Position numbers and translations under genes: made by a program. Shown one piece after another: positions 44,690 to 59,000 of a DNA stretch of 64,000 nt. This DNA comes from Siphonodentalium dalli (Eukaryota > Mollusca > Scaphopoda > Gadilida > Siphonodentaliidae), in NCBI GenBank assembly GCA_032622095.1, contig CP136065.1:100201343-100265342 (forward strand), read 5' to 3'. The stretch's first letter is position 1; each line of letters opens with the position of its first letter. The notes below the pieces were generated by a model, which searched no databases, was not told the DNA's origin, and worked only from the letters and a program-made list of their open reading frames with translations.

Positions 44690-45545
44690 TACAGTATGTG
44701 TTTTTCTTGTACGAGTCCAATATGACTTTTCACGACAACCTGGACGAGTACAAGAAAAACTCATACTGTACACAACATTGTATAATGACATTTTTATTAT
44801 CCATCTGTATACGTTTATCCAAATTTTGGGAATAAAACTTTTGTATTTATTTTTGGAATTTGTCGGCACTTAATTCTCTATAAAAGCCTTATTTTGATCA
44901 TCAGAAAGCATGATTTGGAACAGTAAACACGGAAGTGAAAAAAAACTCAATGCGGAAGTGAAATGTCTGCTAAATCCACCATTGTTGCGCGCGCATCACA
45001 ATTTCACCGATTCATTTGGCAATAGATTTAATTCGTGACGTCACAGAGTCCCGATAAAAAAGTCATGTTGCACTCTTGGGAGTCCAATATGACATTCGTG
45101 AGTCCAATATGATTTTTTCCCGGATTATCACGTGGCAAATTTTGTGTACAGTATGTGTTTTTCTTGTACGAGTCCAGGTTGTGGTGAAAAGTCATATTGG
45201 ACGAGACACGCCATTGTATAATGACATTTTTATTATCCATCTGTATGTTTATCCAAATTTTGGAAATAAAAGTTTTGTGGTTATTTTTGGTATTTGTCGG
45301 CACTTAATTCTCTATAAAAGCCTGTACCGTATATTGATCATCAGAAAGCATGATTTGGAAAAAGTAAACACGGAAGTCAGCGGAAGTGAGAACAAACTCA
45401 ATGCGGAAGTGAAACGTCTGCTAAAATCCATCAATGTTGCGCGCGCATCACAATTTCACCGATTCATTTCGCAATAGAGTTAAATCGTGACGTCACGGAG
45501 TCCAATATGAAAAGTCATATTGTACAGTCGGGAGTCCAATATGAC
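44690..45545. repeat. ~420-bp direct repeat with AGTCCAATATGAC motifs
   Basis: Two diverged units (about 44690-45085 and 45140-45545) share CAGTATGTGTTTTTCTTGTACGAGTCC-type sequence, CATTTTTATTATCCATCTGTAT, GTCGGCACTTAATTCTCTAT and TTGCGCGCGCATCACAATTTC. AGTCCAATATGA(C/T) recurs at least seven times in both orientations. Confidence 0.85.
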
Positions 45546-45646
45546 TTTCGGGAGTCCAATATGACTTTTTTCAGGACTATCACGTGGCGGCTTTTGCCCA
45601 ATCGGAAATTGTGTTAGTTAAGGGATGGATAATAAAATAAATTATA

Positions 45647-45754
45647 TTAGTCCAAGTCTTCTCGTTCAGAAAACAGCTAAGATATTGGGATGGCGTGATG
45701 CATTTCGCCATCCCAATATCTTAGCTGGATTTAGTACGAGAAGACTTGGACTAA
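45647..45754. repeat. Hairpin with two-part stem
   Basis: TTAGTCCAAGTCTTCTCGT and CAGCTAAGATATTGGGATGG are each mirrored on the right (45693-45754), with an 8-base internal bulge on both sides and a short loop. Probably a MITE-like palindrome. Confidence 0.9.
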
Positions 45755-47041
45755 AATTACATAAAAATCTGTAAATCAAATAATATCAAGAAGTACATGA
45801 CAATAGATTGACTTCATTATTAATAACTTTCCAGCAATGAAATTTCGCATGCCAAAACTATTGTTATGTTAACAGTATTGTTATTGTGGAATTGCCGATA
45901 AAAGTCGAAAATCACATTCAGATTGAAATATGTGAACTTGATGCACGATTGACCATGTTTGTTGACAAACCACTGTAACGGTTTTGATTACATAACAACG
46001 GTTTCAACACGTGACATGTCGTTACTGAAATACTATCAATAATCAATATAAGAATAAAGTTTATCTATTTACTAATGTTCTTCTCAGTGGTGGTGTTTAT
46101 AGAGACTTATATTATTTGCACATTTACCCACTTCGAGCGCCGTGTGTCCCTTTAATTGAGAATATATTTTAAACGTTGTTGGTCCGTGGTCCGTGGATAA
46201 TCACAACACAGACATGTTTACGGCGCTAACTATACCGCAGAATTTACAGATCACGATTTATAAATAAGAATAAAATAGAAAGATCAATTCGAATATTGAG
46301 TTATGTAAAAAGTTAAATATATAAGAATAAAATAGCAAAATGAAACTTAAAGATGGCCTATAGCTTCCTATAATAAGTGTTATATAGTTTGCTGTTTATA
46401 AAATAATAGATATGAATCGAAGACCCATGTATGGAAACGCTTTCATTATATTATAATTGATTTTATTTCGAATTTTCTGGTATAATACATGCCATCAATT
46501 TTTGGACATTTTACGGCTCGCAGATCATCGCAAGCGGGAGAAGTTTCGCTATCTGAGTTAGCATCAACGTCCTATCACGGTCTGTTCTAAAAATAGTATC
46601 CCAAAACTGTCCCAATTGATTATCTCATTATATAAGAAAAAGTCGATATAAAATAAATATTAATTGATAGAAGCGTTTCCGGACAGATATTTTCGACTCA
46701 TATTTATTATGTTATACCCTGAACCCTATATACAACGTATTTATATATGAAGAGATTATCCTTATTTAAAATATTGAATTAAACTGCCTGTGAAAGAATA
46801 AAATTGCAAGATACAAATTAAAATATTGAATTGAATGAAAAGATCAAATTAAGAGTTGGAATATTGATTTATATGTATAATGAATTATGACTATCTTGAC
46901 CCTCCATAGCATTAGTGTCGCACCATCAAACTATTGAGTTTTGTCGGAATCTTGCGGAATGATAGAAAACCATTTTTTCACAATAATTCACGAATTTTCA
47001 CCCCTGTTTAAGTGGTCCTTCTAATTTTCTCTGAAGTTGGT
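45755..47041. other. AT-rich stretch before the minisatellite
   Basis: No gene, exon or repeat that I recognise. Very AT-rich from 46250 to 46880. Confidence 0.5.
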
Positions 47042-50000
47042 GGGTCCTGCTTAATTGATATGATGGTCGTGTTTAATTGATATGATGGTCCTGCTTAATT
47101 GATATGATGGTCGTGTTTAATTGATATGATGGTCCTGCTTAATTGATATGATGGTCCTGTTTAATTGATATGATGGTCCTGTTTAATTGATATGATGGTC
47201 CTGTTTATTTGATAGGATGGTCCAGCTTAATTGATATGATGGTCCTGTTTAATTGATATGATGGTCCTGTTTAATTGATATGATGGTCCTGTTTAATTGA
47301 TATGATGGTCCTGTTTAATTGATATGGTGGTTCTGTTTAATTGATATGATGGTTCTGTTTAATTGGTAGGATGGTCCTGTTTAATTGATATGATGGTCCT
47401 GTTTAATTGATATGATGGTCCTGCTTAATTGATATGGTGGTTCTGTTTAATTGATATGATGGTCCTGTTTAATTGGTATGATGGTCCTGTTTAATTGATA
47501 TGATGGTCCTGTTTAATTGATATGATGGTCCTGCTTAATTGATATGATGGTCCTGTTTAATTGATATGATGGTCCTGTTTAATTGATATGATGGTTCTGT
47601 TTAATTGATATGATGGTCCAGCTTAATTGATATGATGGTTCTGTTTAATTGATATGATGGTTCTGTTTAATTGATATGATGGTCCTGCTTAATTGATATG
47701 ATGGTCCTGTTTAATTGATATGATGGTCCTGTTTAATTGATATGATGGTCCTGTTTAATTGATATGGTGGTCCTGCTTAATTGATATGATGGTCCAGCTT
47801 AATTGATATGATGGTCCTGTTTAATTGATATGATGGTCCAGCTTAATTGATATGATGGTCCTGTTTAATTGGTAGGATGGTCCTGTTTAATTGATATGAT
47901 GGTCCTGCTTAATTGATATGATGGTCCTGTTTAATTGATATGACGGTCCTGTTTAATTGATATGGTGGTCCTGCTTAATTGATATGATGGTTCTGCTTAA
48001 TTGATATGATGGTCCTGCTTAATTGATAAGATGGTCCTGCTTAATTGATATGATGGTCCTGTTTAATTGATATGATGGTCCTGTTTAATTGGTAGGATGG
48101 TCATGTTTAATTGATATGATGGTTCTGATTAATTGATATGATGGTCCTGTTTAATTGATATGGTGGTCCTGCTTAATTGATATGATGGTCCTGCTTAATT
48201 GATATGATGGTCCTGTTTAATTGATATGATGGTCCTGTTTAATTGATATGATGGTCCTGTTTAATTGGTAGGATGGTTCTGTTTAATTGATATGATGGTT
48301 CTGATTAATTGATATGATGGTCCTGTTTAATTGATATGGTGGTCCTGCTTAATTGATATGATGGTCCTGCTTAATTGATATGATGGTCCTGTTTAATTGA
48401 TATGATGGTCCTGTTTAATTGATATGATGGTCCTGTTTAATTGGTAGGATGGTCCTGTTTAATTGATATGGTGGTCCTGCTTAATTGATATGATGGTCCT
48501 GCTTAATTGATATGATGGTCCTGTTTAATTGATATGATGGTCCTGTTTAATTGATATGATGGTCCTGTTTAATTGGTAGGATGGTCCTGTTTAATTGATA
48601 TGATGGTTCTGCTTAATTGATATGATGGTCCTGCTTAATTGATATGATGGTCCTGTTTAATTGATATGATGGTCCTGTTTAATTGATATGATGGTCCAGC
48701 TTAATTGATATGATGGTGCTGTTTAATTGATATGATGGTCCTGCTTAATTGATATGATGGTCCTGTTTAATTGGTAGGATGGTCCTGTTTAATTGATATG
48801 ATGGTCCTGTTTAATTGATATGATGGTCCTGCTTAATTGATATGATGGTCCTGCTTAATTGATATGATGGTTCTGCTTAATTGATATGATGGTCCTGCTT
48901 AATTGATATGATGGTTCTGCTTAATTGATATGATGGTCCTGCTTAATTGATATGATGGTCCTGTTTAATTGGTAGGATGGTCCTGTTTAATTGATATGAT
49001 GGTCCTGTTTAATTGATATGATGGTCCTGTTTAATTGATATGGTGGTCCTGCTTAATTGATATGATGGTTCTGCTTAATTGATATGATGGTCCTGCTTAA
49101 TTGATAAGATGGTCCTGCTTAATTGATATGATGGTCCTGTTTAATTGATATGATGGTCCAGCTTAATTGATATGATGGTCCTGTTTAATTGATATGATGG
49201 TCCTGCTTAATTGATATGATGGTCCTGTTTAATTGGTAGGATGGTCCTGTTTAATTGATATGATCGTCCTGTTTAATTGATATGATGGTCCTGCTTAATT
49301 GATATGATGGTCCTGTTTAATTGGTAGGATGGTCCTGTTTAATTGATATGATGGTCCTGTTTAATTGATATGATGGTCCAGCTTAATTGATATGATGGTC
49401 CTGCTTAATTGATATGATGGTCCTGTTTAATTGATATGATGGTCCTGTTTAATTGGTAGGATGGTCCTGTTTAATTGATATGATGGTTCTGATTAATTGA
49501 TATGATGGTCCTGTTTAATTGATATGGTGGTCCTGCTTAATTGATATGATGGTCCTGCTTAATTGATATGATGGTCCTGCTTAATTGATATGATGGTCCT
49601 GCTTAATTGATATGGTGATCCTGCTTAATTGATAAGATGGTCCTGCTTAATTGATATGATGGTCCTCTTTAATTGATATGATGGTCCAGCTTAATTGATA
49701 TGATGGTCCTGTGTAATTGGTAGGATGGTCCTGTTTAATTGATATGATGGTCCAGCTTAATTGATATGATGGTCCTGTTTAATTGGTAGGATGGTCCTGT
49801 TTAATTGATATGATGGTCCAGCTTAATTGATATGATGGTCCTGTTTAATTGATATGATGGTCCAGCTTAATTGATATGATGGTCCTGTTTAATTGATGTG
49901 ATGGTTCTGATTAATTGATATGATGGTCCTGTTTAATTGATATGATGGTCCTGTTTAATTGGTAGGATGGTCCTGTTTAATTGATATGATGGTTCTGATT

Positions 50001-53000
50001 AATTGATATGATGGTCCAGCTTAATTGATATGATGGTCCTGTTTAATTGGTAGGATGGTCCTGTTTAATTGATATGATGGTCCAGCTTAATTGATATGAT
50101 GGTCCTGTTTAATTGATATGATGGTCCTGCTTAATTGATATGATGGTCCTGTTTAATTGATATGATGGTTCTGATTAATTGATATGATGGTCCAGCTTAA
50201 TTGATATGATGGTCCTGTTTAATTGGTAGGATGGTCCAGTTTAATTGATATGATGGTCCAGCTTAATTGATATGATGGTCCTGTTTAATTGATATGATGG
50301 TTCTGATTAATTGATATGATGGTCCTGTTTAATTGATATGATGGTCCTGTTTAATTGGTAGGATGGTTCTGTTTAATTGATATGATGGTTCTGATTAATT
50401 GATATGATGGTCCTGTTTAATTGATATGATGGTCCTGCTTAATTGATATGATGGTCCTGTTTAATTGATATGATGGTCCTGCTTAATTGATATGATGGTC
50501 CTGTTTAATTGATATGATGGTCCTGTTTAATTGATATGATGGTTCTGATTAATTGATATGATGGTCCTGTTTAATTGATATGATGGTTCTAATTAATTGA
50601 TATGATGGTCCTGTTTAATTGATATGATGGTTCTAATTAATTGATATGATGGTTCTGATTAATTGATATGATGGTCCTGTTTAATTGATATGATGGTTCT
50701 AATTAATTGATATGATGGTCCTGTTTAATTGATATGATGGTTCTGATTAATTGATATGATGGTCCTGTTTAATTGATATGATGGTCCTGTTTAATTGATA
50801 TGATGGTCCTGCTTAATTGATATGATGGTCCTGTTTAATTGATATGATGGTCCTGCTTAATTGATATGATGGTCCTGTTTAATTGATATGATGGTCCTGC
50901 TTAATTGATATGATGGTCCTGTTTAATTGATATGATGGTCCTGTTTAATTGATATGATGGTTCTGATTAATTGATATGATGGTCCTGTTTAATTGATATG
51001 ATGGTTCTGATTAATTGATATGATGGTCCTGTTTAATTGATATGATGGTTCTAATTAATTGATATGATGGTCCTGTTTAATTGATATGATGGTTCTAATT
51101 AATTGATATGATGGTTCTGATTAATTGATATGATGGTCCTGTTTAATTGATATGATGGTTCTAATTAATTGATATGATGGTCCTGTTTAATTGATATGAT
51201 GGTTCTGATTAATTGATATGATGGTCCTGTTTAATTGATATGATGGTCCTGTTTAATTGATATGATGGTCCTGTTTAATTGATATGATGGTCCTGTTTAA
51301 TTGATATGATGGTCCTGCTTAATTGATATGATGGTTCTGCTTAATTGATATGATGGTCCTGCTTAATTGATATGATGGTTCTGCTTAATTGATATGATGG
51401 TCCTGCTTAATTGATATGATGGTCCTGTTTAATTGGTAGGATGGTCCTGTTTAATTGATATGATAGTCCTGTTTAATTGATATGATGGTCCTGTTTAATT
51501 GATATGTTGGTCCTGCTTAATTGATATGATGGTTCTGCTTAATTGATATGATGGTCCTGCTTAATTGATAAGATGGTCCTGCTTAATTGATATGATGGTC
51601 CTGTTTAATTGATATGATGGTCCAGCTTAATTGATATGATGGTCCTGTTTAATTGATATGATGGTCCTGCTTAATTGATATGATGGTCCTGTTTAATTGG
51701 TAGGATGGTCCTGTTTAATTGATATGATCGTCCTGTTTAATTGATATGATGGTCCTGCTTAATTGATATGATGGTCCTGTTTAATTGGTAGGATGGTCCT
51801 GTTTAATTGATATGATGGTCCTGTTTAATTGATATGATGGTCCAGCTTAATTGATATGATGGTCCTGCTTAATTGATATGATGGTCCTGTTTAATTGATA
51901 TGATGGTCCTGTTTAATTGGTAGGATGGTCCTGTTTAATTGATATGATGGTTCTGATTAATTGATATGATGGTCCTGTTTAATTGATATGGTGGTCCTGC
52001 TTAATTGATATGATGGTCCTGCTTAATTGATATGATGGTCCTGCTTAATTGATATGATGGTCCTGCTTAATTGATATGGTGATCCTGCTTAATTGATAAG
52101 ATGGTCCTGCTTAATTGATATGATGGTCCTGTTTAATTGATATGATGGTCCAGCTTAATTGATATGATGGTCCTGTGTAATTGGTAGGATGGTCCTGTTT
52201 AATTGATATGATGGTCCAGCTTAATTGATATGATGGTCCTGTTTAATTGGTAGGATGGTCCTGTTTAATTGATATGATGGTCCAGCTTAATTGATATGAT
52301 GGTCCTGTTTAATTGATATGATGGTCCAGCTTAATTGATATGATGGTCCTGTTTAATTGATGTGATGGTTCTGATTAATTGATATGATGGTCCTGTTTAA
52401 TTGATATGATGGTCCTGTTTAATTGGTAGGATGGTCCTGTTTAATTGATATGATGGTTCTGATTAATTGATATGATGGTCCAGCTTAATTGATATGATGG
52501 TCCTGTTTAATTGGTAGGATGGTCCTGTTTAATTGATATGATGGTCCAGCTTAATTGATATGATGGTCCTGTTTAATTGATATGATGGTCCTGCTTAATT
52601 GATATGATGGTCCTGTTTAATTGATATGATGGTTCTGATTAATTGATATGATGGTCCAGCTTAATTGATATGATGGTCCTGTTTAATTGGTAGGATGGTC
52701 CAGTTTAATTGATATGATGGTCCAGCTTAATTGATATGATGGTCCTGTTTAATTGATATGATGGTTCTGATTAATTGATATGATGGTCCTGTTTAATTGA
52801 TATGATGGTTCTGTTTAATTGATATGATGGTCCTGTTTAATTGATATGATGGTTCTGATTAATTGATATGATGGTTCTGATTAATTGATATGATGGTTCT
52901 GATTAATTGATATGATGGTCCAGTTTAATTGATATGATGGTCCAGCTTAATTGATATGATGGTCCTGTTTAATTGATATGATGGTTCTGATTAATTGATA

Positions 53001-56000
53001 TGATGGTCCTGTTTAATTGATATGATGGTCCTGTTTAATTGGTAGGATGGTCCTGTTTAATTGATATGATGGTCCTGTTTAATTGATATGATGGTTCTGA
53101 TTAATTGATATGATGGTCCTGTTTAATTGATATGATGGTCCTGTTTAATTGATATGATGGTCCCGTTTAATTGATATGATGGTCCTGTTTAATTGATATG
53201 ATGGTTCTGTTTAATTGATATGATGGTTCTGATTAATTGATATGATGGTCCCGTTTAATTGATATGATGGTCCTGCTTAATTGATATGATGGTCCTGTTT
53301 AATTGATATGATGGTCCTGCTTAATTGATATGATGGTCCTGTTTAATTGATATGATGGTCCCGTTTAATTGATATGATGGTCCTGCTTAATTGATATGAT
53401 GGTCCTGTTTAATTGATATGATGGTCCTGCTTAATTGATATGATGGTCCTGTTTAATTGATATGATGGTCCTGTTTAATTGATATGATGGTCCTGCTTAA
53501 TTGATATGATGGTCCTGTTTAATTGATATGATGGTCCCGTTTAATTGATATGATGGTCCTGCTTAATTGATATGATGGTCCTGTTTAATTGATATGATGG
53601 TCCTGTTTAATTGATATGATGGTCCTGTTTAATTGATATGATGGTCCTGTTTAATTGATATGATGGTCCTGTTTAATTGATATGATGGTCCTGTTTAATT
53701 GATATGATGGTTCTGATTAATTGATATGATGGTTCTGTTTAATTGATATGATGGTCCTGTTTAATTGATATGATGGTCCTGTTTAATTGATATGATGGTC
53801 CTGTTTAATTGATATGATGGTTCTGCTTAATTGGTAGGATGGTCCTGTTTAATTGATATGATGGTTCTGATTAATTGATATGATGGTCCTGTTTAATTGA
53901 TATGATGGTCCTGCTTAATTGATATGATGGTCCTGTTTAATTGATATGATGGTCCTGTTTAATTGATATGATGGTTCTGATTAATTGATATGATGGTCCT
54001 GTTTAATTGATATGATGGTTCTAATTAATTGATATGATGGTCCTGTTTAATTGATATGATGGTTCTAATTAATTGATATGATGGTTCTGATTAATTGATA
54101 TGATGGTCCTGTTTAATTGATATGATGGTTCTAATTAATTGATATGATGGTCCTGTTTAATTGATATGATGGTTCTGATTAATTGATATGATGGTCCTGT
54201 TTAATTGATATGATGGTCCTGCTTAATTGATATGATGGTCCTGTTTAATTGATATGATGGTCCTGCTTAATTGATATGATGGTTCTGATTAATTGATATG
54301 ATGGTCCTGTTTAATTGATATGATGGTCCTGCTTAATTGATATGATGGTCCTGTTTAATTGATATGATGGTCCTGTTTAATTGATATGATGGTTCTGATT
54401 AATTGATATGATGGTCCTGTTTAATTGATATGATGGTTCTGATTAATTGATATGATGGTCCTGTTTAATTGATATGATGGTTCTAATTAATTGATATGAT
54501 GGTCCTGTTTAATTGATATGATGGTTCTAATTAATTGATATGATGGTTCTGATTAATTGATATGATGGTCCTGTTTAATTGATATGATGGTTCTAATTAA
54601 TTGATATGATGGTCCTGTTTAATTGATATGATGGTTCTGATTAATTGATATGATGGTCCTGTTTAATTGATATGATGGTCCTGTTTAATTGATATGATGG
54701 TCCTGTTTAATTGATATGATGGTCCTGTTTAATTGATATGATGGTCCTGCTTAATTGATATGATGGTTCTGCTTAATTGATATGATGGTCCTGCTTAATT
54801 GATATGATGGTTCTGCTTAATTGATATGATGGTCCTGCTTAATTGATATGATGGTCCTGTTTAATTGGTAGGATGGTCCTGTTTAATTGATATGATAGTC
54901 CTGTTTAATTGATATGATGGTCCTGTTTAATTGATATGTTGGTCCTGCTTAATTGATATGATGGTTCTGCTTAATTGATATGATGGTCCTGCTTAATTGA
55001 TAAGATGGTCCTGCTTAATTGATATGATGGTCCTGTTTAATTGATATGATGGTCCAGCTTAATTGATATGATGGTCCTGTTTAATTGATATGATGGTCCT
55101 GCTTAATTGATATGATGGTCCTGTTTAATTGGTAGGATGGTCCTGTTTAATTGATATGATCGTCCTGTTTAATTGATATGATGGTCCTGCTTAATTGATA
55201 TGATGGTCCTGTTTAATTGGTAGGATGGTCCTGTTTAATTGATATGATGGTCCTGTTTAATTGATATGATGGTCCAGCTTAATTGATATGATGGTCCTGC
55301 TTAATTGATATGATGGTCCTGTTTAATTGATATGATGGTCCTGTTTAATTGGTAGGATGGTCCTGTTTAATTGATATGATGGTTCTGATTAATTGATATG
55401 ATGGTCCTGTTTAATTGATATGGTGGTCCTGCTTAATTGATATGATGGTCCTGCTTAATTGATATGATGGTCCTGCTTAATTGATATGATGGTCCTGCTT
55501 AATTGATATGGTGATCCTGCTTAATTGATAAGATGGTCCTGCTTAATTGATATGATGGTCCTGTTTAATTGATATGATGGTCCAGCTTAATTGATATGAT
55601 GGTCCTGTGTAATTGGTAGGATGGTCCTGTTTAATTGATATGATGGTCCAGCTTAATTGATATGATGGTCCTGTTTAATTGGTAGGATGGTCCTGTTTAA
55701 TTGATATGATGGTCCAGCTTAATTGATATGATGGTCCTGTTTAATTGATATGATGGTCCAGCTTAATTGATATGATGGTCCTGTTTAATTGATGTGATGG
55801 TTCTGATTAATTGATATGATGGTCCTGTTTAATTGATATGATGGTCCTGTTTAATTGGTAGGATGGTCCTGTTTAATTGATATGATGGTTCTGATTAATT
55901 GATATGATGGTCCAGCTTAATTGATATGATGGTCCTGTTTAATTGGTAGGATGGTCCTGTTTAATTGATATGATGGTCCAGCTTAATTGATATGATGGTC

Positions 56001-59000
56001 CTGTTTAATTGATATGATGGTCCTGCTTAATTGATATGATGGTCCTGTTTAATTGATATGATGGTTCTGATTAATTGATATGATGGTCCAGCTTAATTGA
56101 TATGATGGTCCTGTTTAATTGGTAGGATGGTCCAGTTTAATTGATATGATGGTCCAGCTTAATTGATATGATGGTCCTGTTTAATTGATATGATGGTTCT
56201 GATTAATTGATATGATGGTCCTGTTTAATTGATATGATGGTTCTGTTTAATTGATATGATGGTCCTGTTTAATTGATATGATGGTTCTGATTAATTGATA
56301 TGATGGTTCTGATTAATTGATATGATGGTTCTGATTAATTGATATGATGGTCCAGTTTAATTGATATGATGGTCCAGCTTAATTGATATGATGGTCCTGT
56401 TTAATTGATATGATGGTTCTGATTAATTGATATGATGGTCCAGCTTAATTGATATGATGGTCCTGTTTAATTGATATGATGGTTCTAATTAATTGATATG
56501 ATGGTCCCGTTTAATTGATATGATGGTCCTGCTTAATTGATATGATGGTCCTGTTTAATTGATATGATGGTCCTGCTTAATTGATATGATGGTCCTGTTT
56601 AATTGATATGATGGTCCCGTTTAATTGATATGATGGTCCTGCTTAATTGATATGATGGTCCTGTTTAATTGATATGATGGTCCTGCTTAATTGATATGAT
56701 GGTCCTGTTTAATTGATATGATGGTCCTGTTTAATTGATATGATGGTCCTGCTTAATTGATATGATGGTCCTGTTTAATTGATATGATGGTCCCGTTTAA
56801 TTGATATGATGGTCCTGCTTAATTGATATGATGGTCCTGTTTAATTGATATGATGGTCCTGTTTAATTGATATGATGGTCCTGTTTAATTGATATGATGG
56901 TCCTGTTTAATTGATATGATGGTCCTGTTTAATTGATATGATGGTCCTGTTTAATTGATATGATGGTTCTGATTAATTGATATGATGGTTCTGTTTAATT
57001 GATATGATGGTCCTGTTTAATTGATATGATGGTCCTGTTTAATTGATATGATGGTCCTGTTTAATTGATATGATGGTTCTGCTTAATTGGTAGGATGGTC
57101 CTGTTTAATTGATATGATGGTCCTGTTTAATTGATATGATGGTTCTGCTTAATTGGTAGGATGGTCCTGTTTAATTGATATGATGGTTCTGATTAATTGA
57201 TATGATGGTCCTGTTTAATTGATATGATGGTCCTGTTTAATTGATATGATGGTCCTGTTTAATTGATATGATGGTCCCGTTTAATTGATATGATGGTCCT
57301 GCTTAATTGATATGATGGTCCTGTTTAATTGATATGATGGTCCTGCTTAATTGATATGATGGTCCTGTTTAATTGATATGATGGTCCTGTTTAACTGATA
57401 TGATGGTTCTGATTAATTGATATGATGGTCCTGTTTAATTGATATGATGGTCCTGTTTAATTGATATGATGGTCCTGCTTAATTGATATGATGGTCCTGT
57501 TTAATTGATATGATGGTCCTGTTTAATTGATATGATAGTCCTGTTTTATTGATATGATGGTCCTGTTTAATTGATATGATGGTCCTGTTTAATTGATAAG
57601 ATGGTCCTGTTTAATTGATATGATGGTCCTGTTTAATTGATATGATGGTCCTGTTTAATTGATATGATGGTCCTGATTAATTGATATGATGGTCCTGTTT
57701 AATTGATATGATGGTCCTGTTTAATTGATATGATGGTCCTGCTTAATTGATATGATGGTTCTGATTAATTGATATGATGGTCCTGTTTAATTGATATGAT
57801 GGTCCTGTTTAATTGATATGATGGTCCTGCTTAATTGATATGATGGTTCTGTTTAATTGATATGATGGTCCTGTTTAATTGATATGATGGTCCTGCTTAA
57901 TTGATATGATGGTCCTGTTTAATTGATATGATGGTCCTGCTTAATTGATATGATGGTTCTGTTTAGTTGGTAGGATGGTCCTGTTTAATTGATATGATGG
58001 TCCTGTTTCATTGATATGATGGTTCTGATTAATTGATATGATGGTCCTGTTTAATTGATATGATGGTCCTGTTTAATTGATATGATGGTCCTGCTTAATT
58101 GATATGATGGTTCTGTTTAATTGATATGATGGTCCTGTTTAATTGATATGATGGTCCTGCTTAATTGATATGATGGTCCTGTTTAATTGATATGATGGTC
58201 CTGCTTAATTGATATGATGGTTCTGTTTAATTGGTAGGATGGTCCTGTTTAATTGATATGATGGTTCTGATTAATTGATATGATGGTCCTGCTTAATTGA
58301 TATGATGGTTCTGTTTAATTGATATGATGGTCCTGTTTAATTGATATGATGGTCCTGTTTAATTGATATGATGGTTCTGATTAATTGATATGATGGTCCT
58401 GCTTAATTGATATGATGGTCCTGCTTAATTGATATGATGGTCCTGTTTAATTGATATGATGGTCCTGTTTAATTGATATGATGGTCCTGTTTAATTGATA
58501 TGATGGTTCTGATTAATTGATATGATGGTCCTGTTTAATTGATATGATGGTTCTGTTTAATTGATGTGATGGTCCTGTTTAATTGATATGATGGTTCTGA
58601 TTAATTGATATGATGGTCTTGTTTAATTGGTAGGATGGTCCTGTTTAATTGGTAGGATGGTCCTGTTTAATTGGTAGGATGGTCCTGTTTAATTGATATG
58701 ATGGTTCTGATTAATTGATATGATGGTCCTGTTTAATTGATATGATGGTTCTGATTAATTGATATGATGGTCCTGTTTAATTGATATGATGGTCCTGTTT
58801 AATTGATATGATGGTCCTGCTTAATTGATATGATGGTTCTGTTTAATTGATATGATGGTCCTGTTTAATTGGTAGGATGGTCCTGTTTAATTGATATGAT
58901 GGTTCTGATTAATTGATATGATGGTCCTGTTTAATTGATGTGATGGTCCTGTTTAATTGATATGATGGTTCTGATTAATTGATATGATGGTCCTGTTTAA

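Noticed and set aside
44100-47041. Final SLC22 exon in this interval
   Set aside because: Candidate acceptors such as the one near 46087 lead to stops within a few codons in the required phase, and no LPET-like motif was seen.
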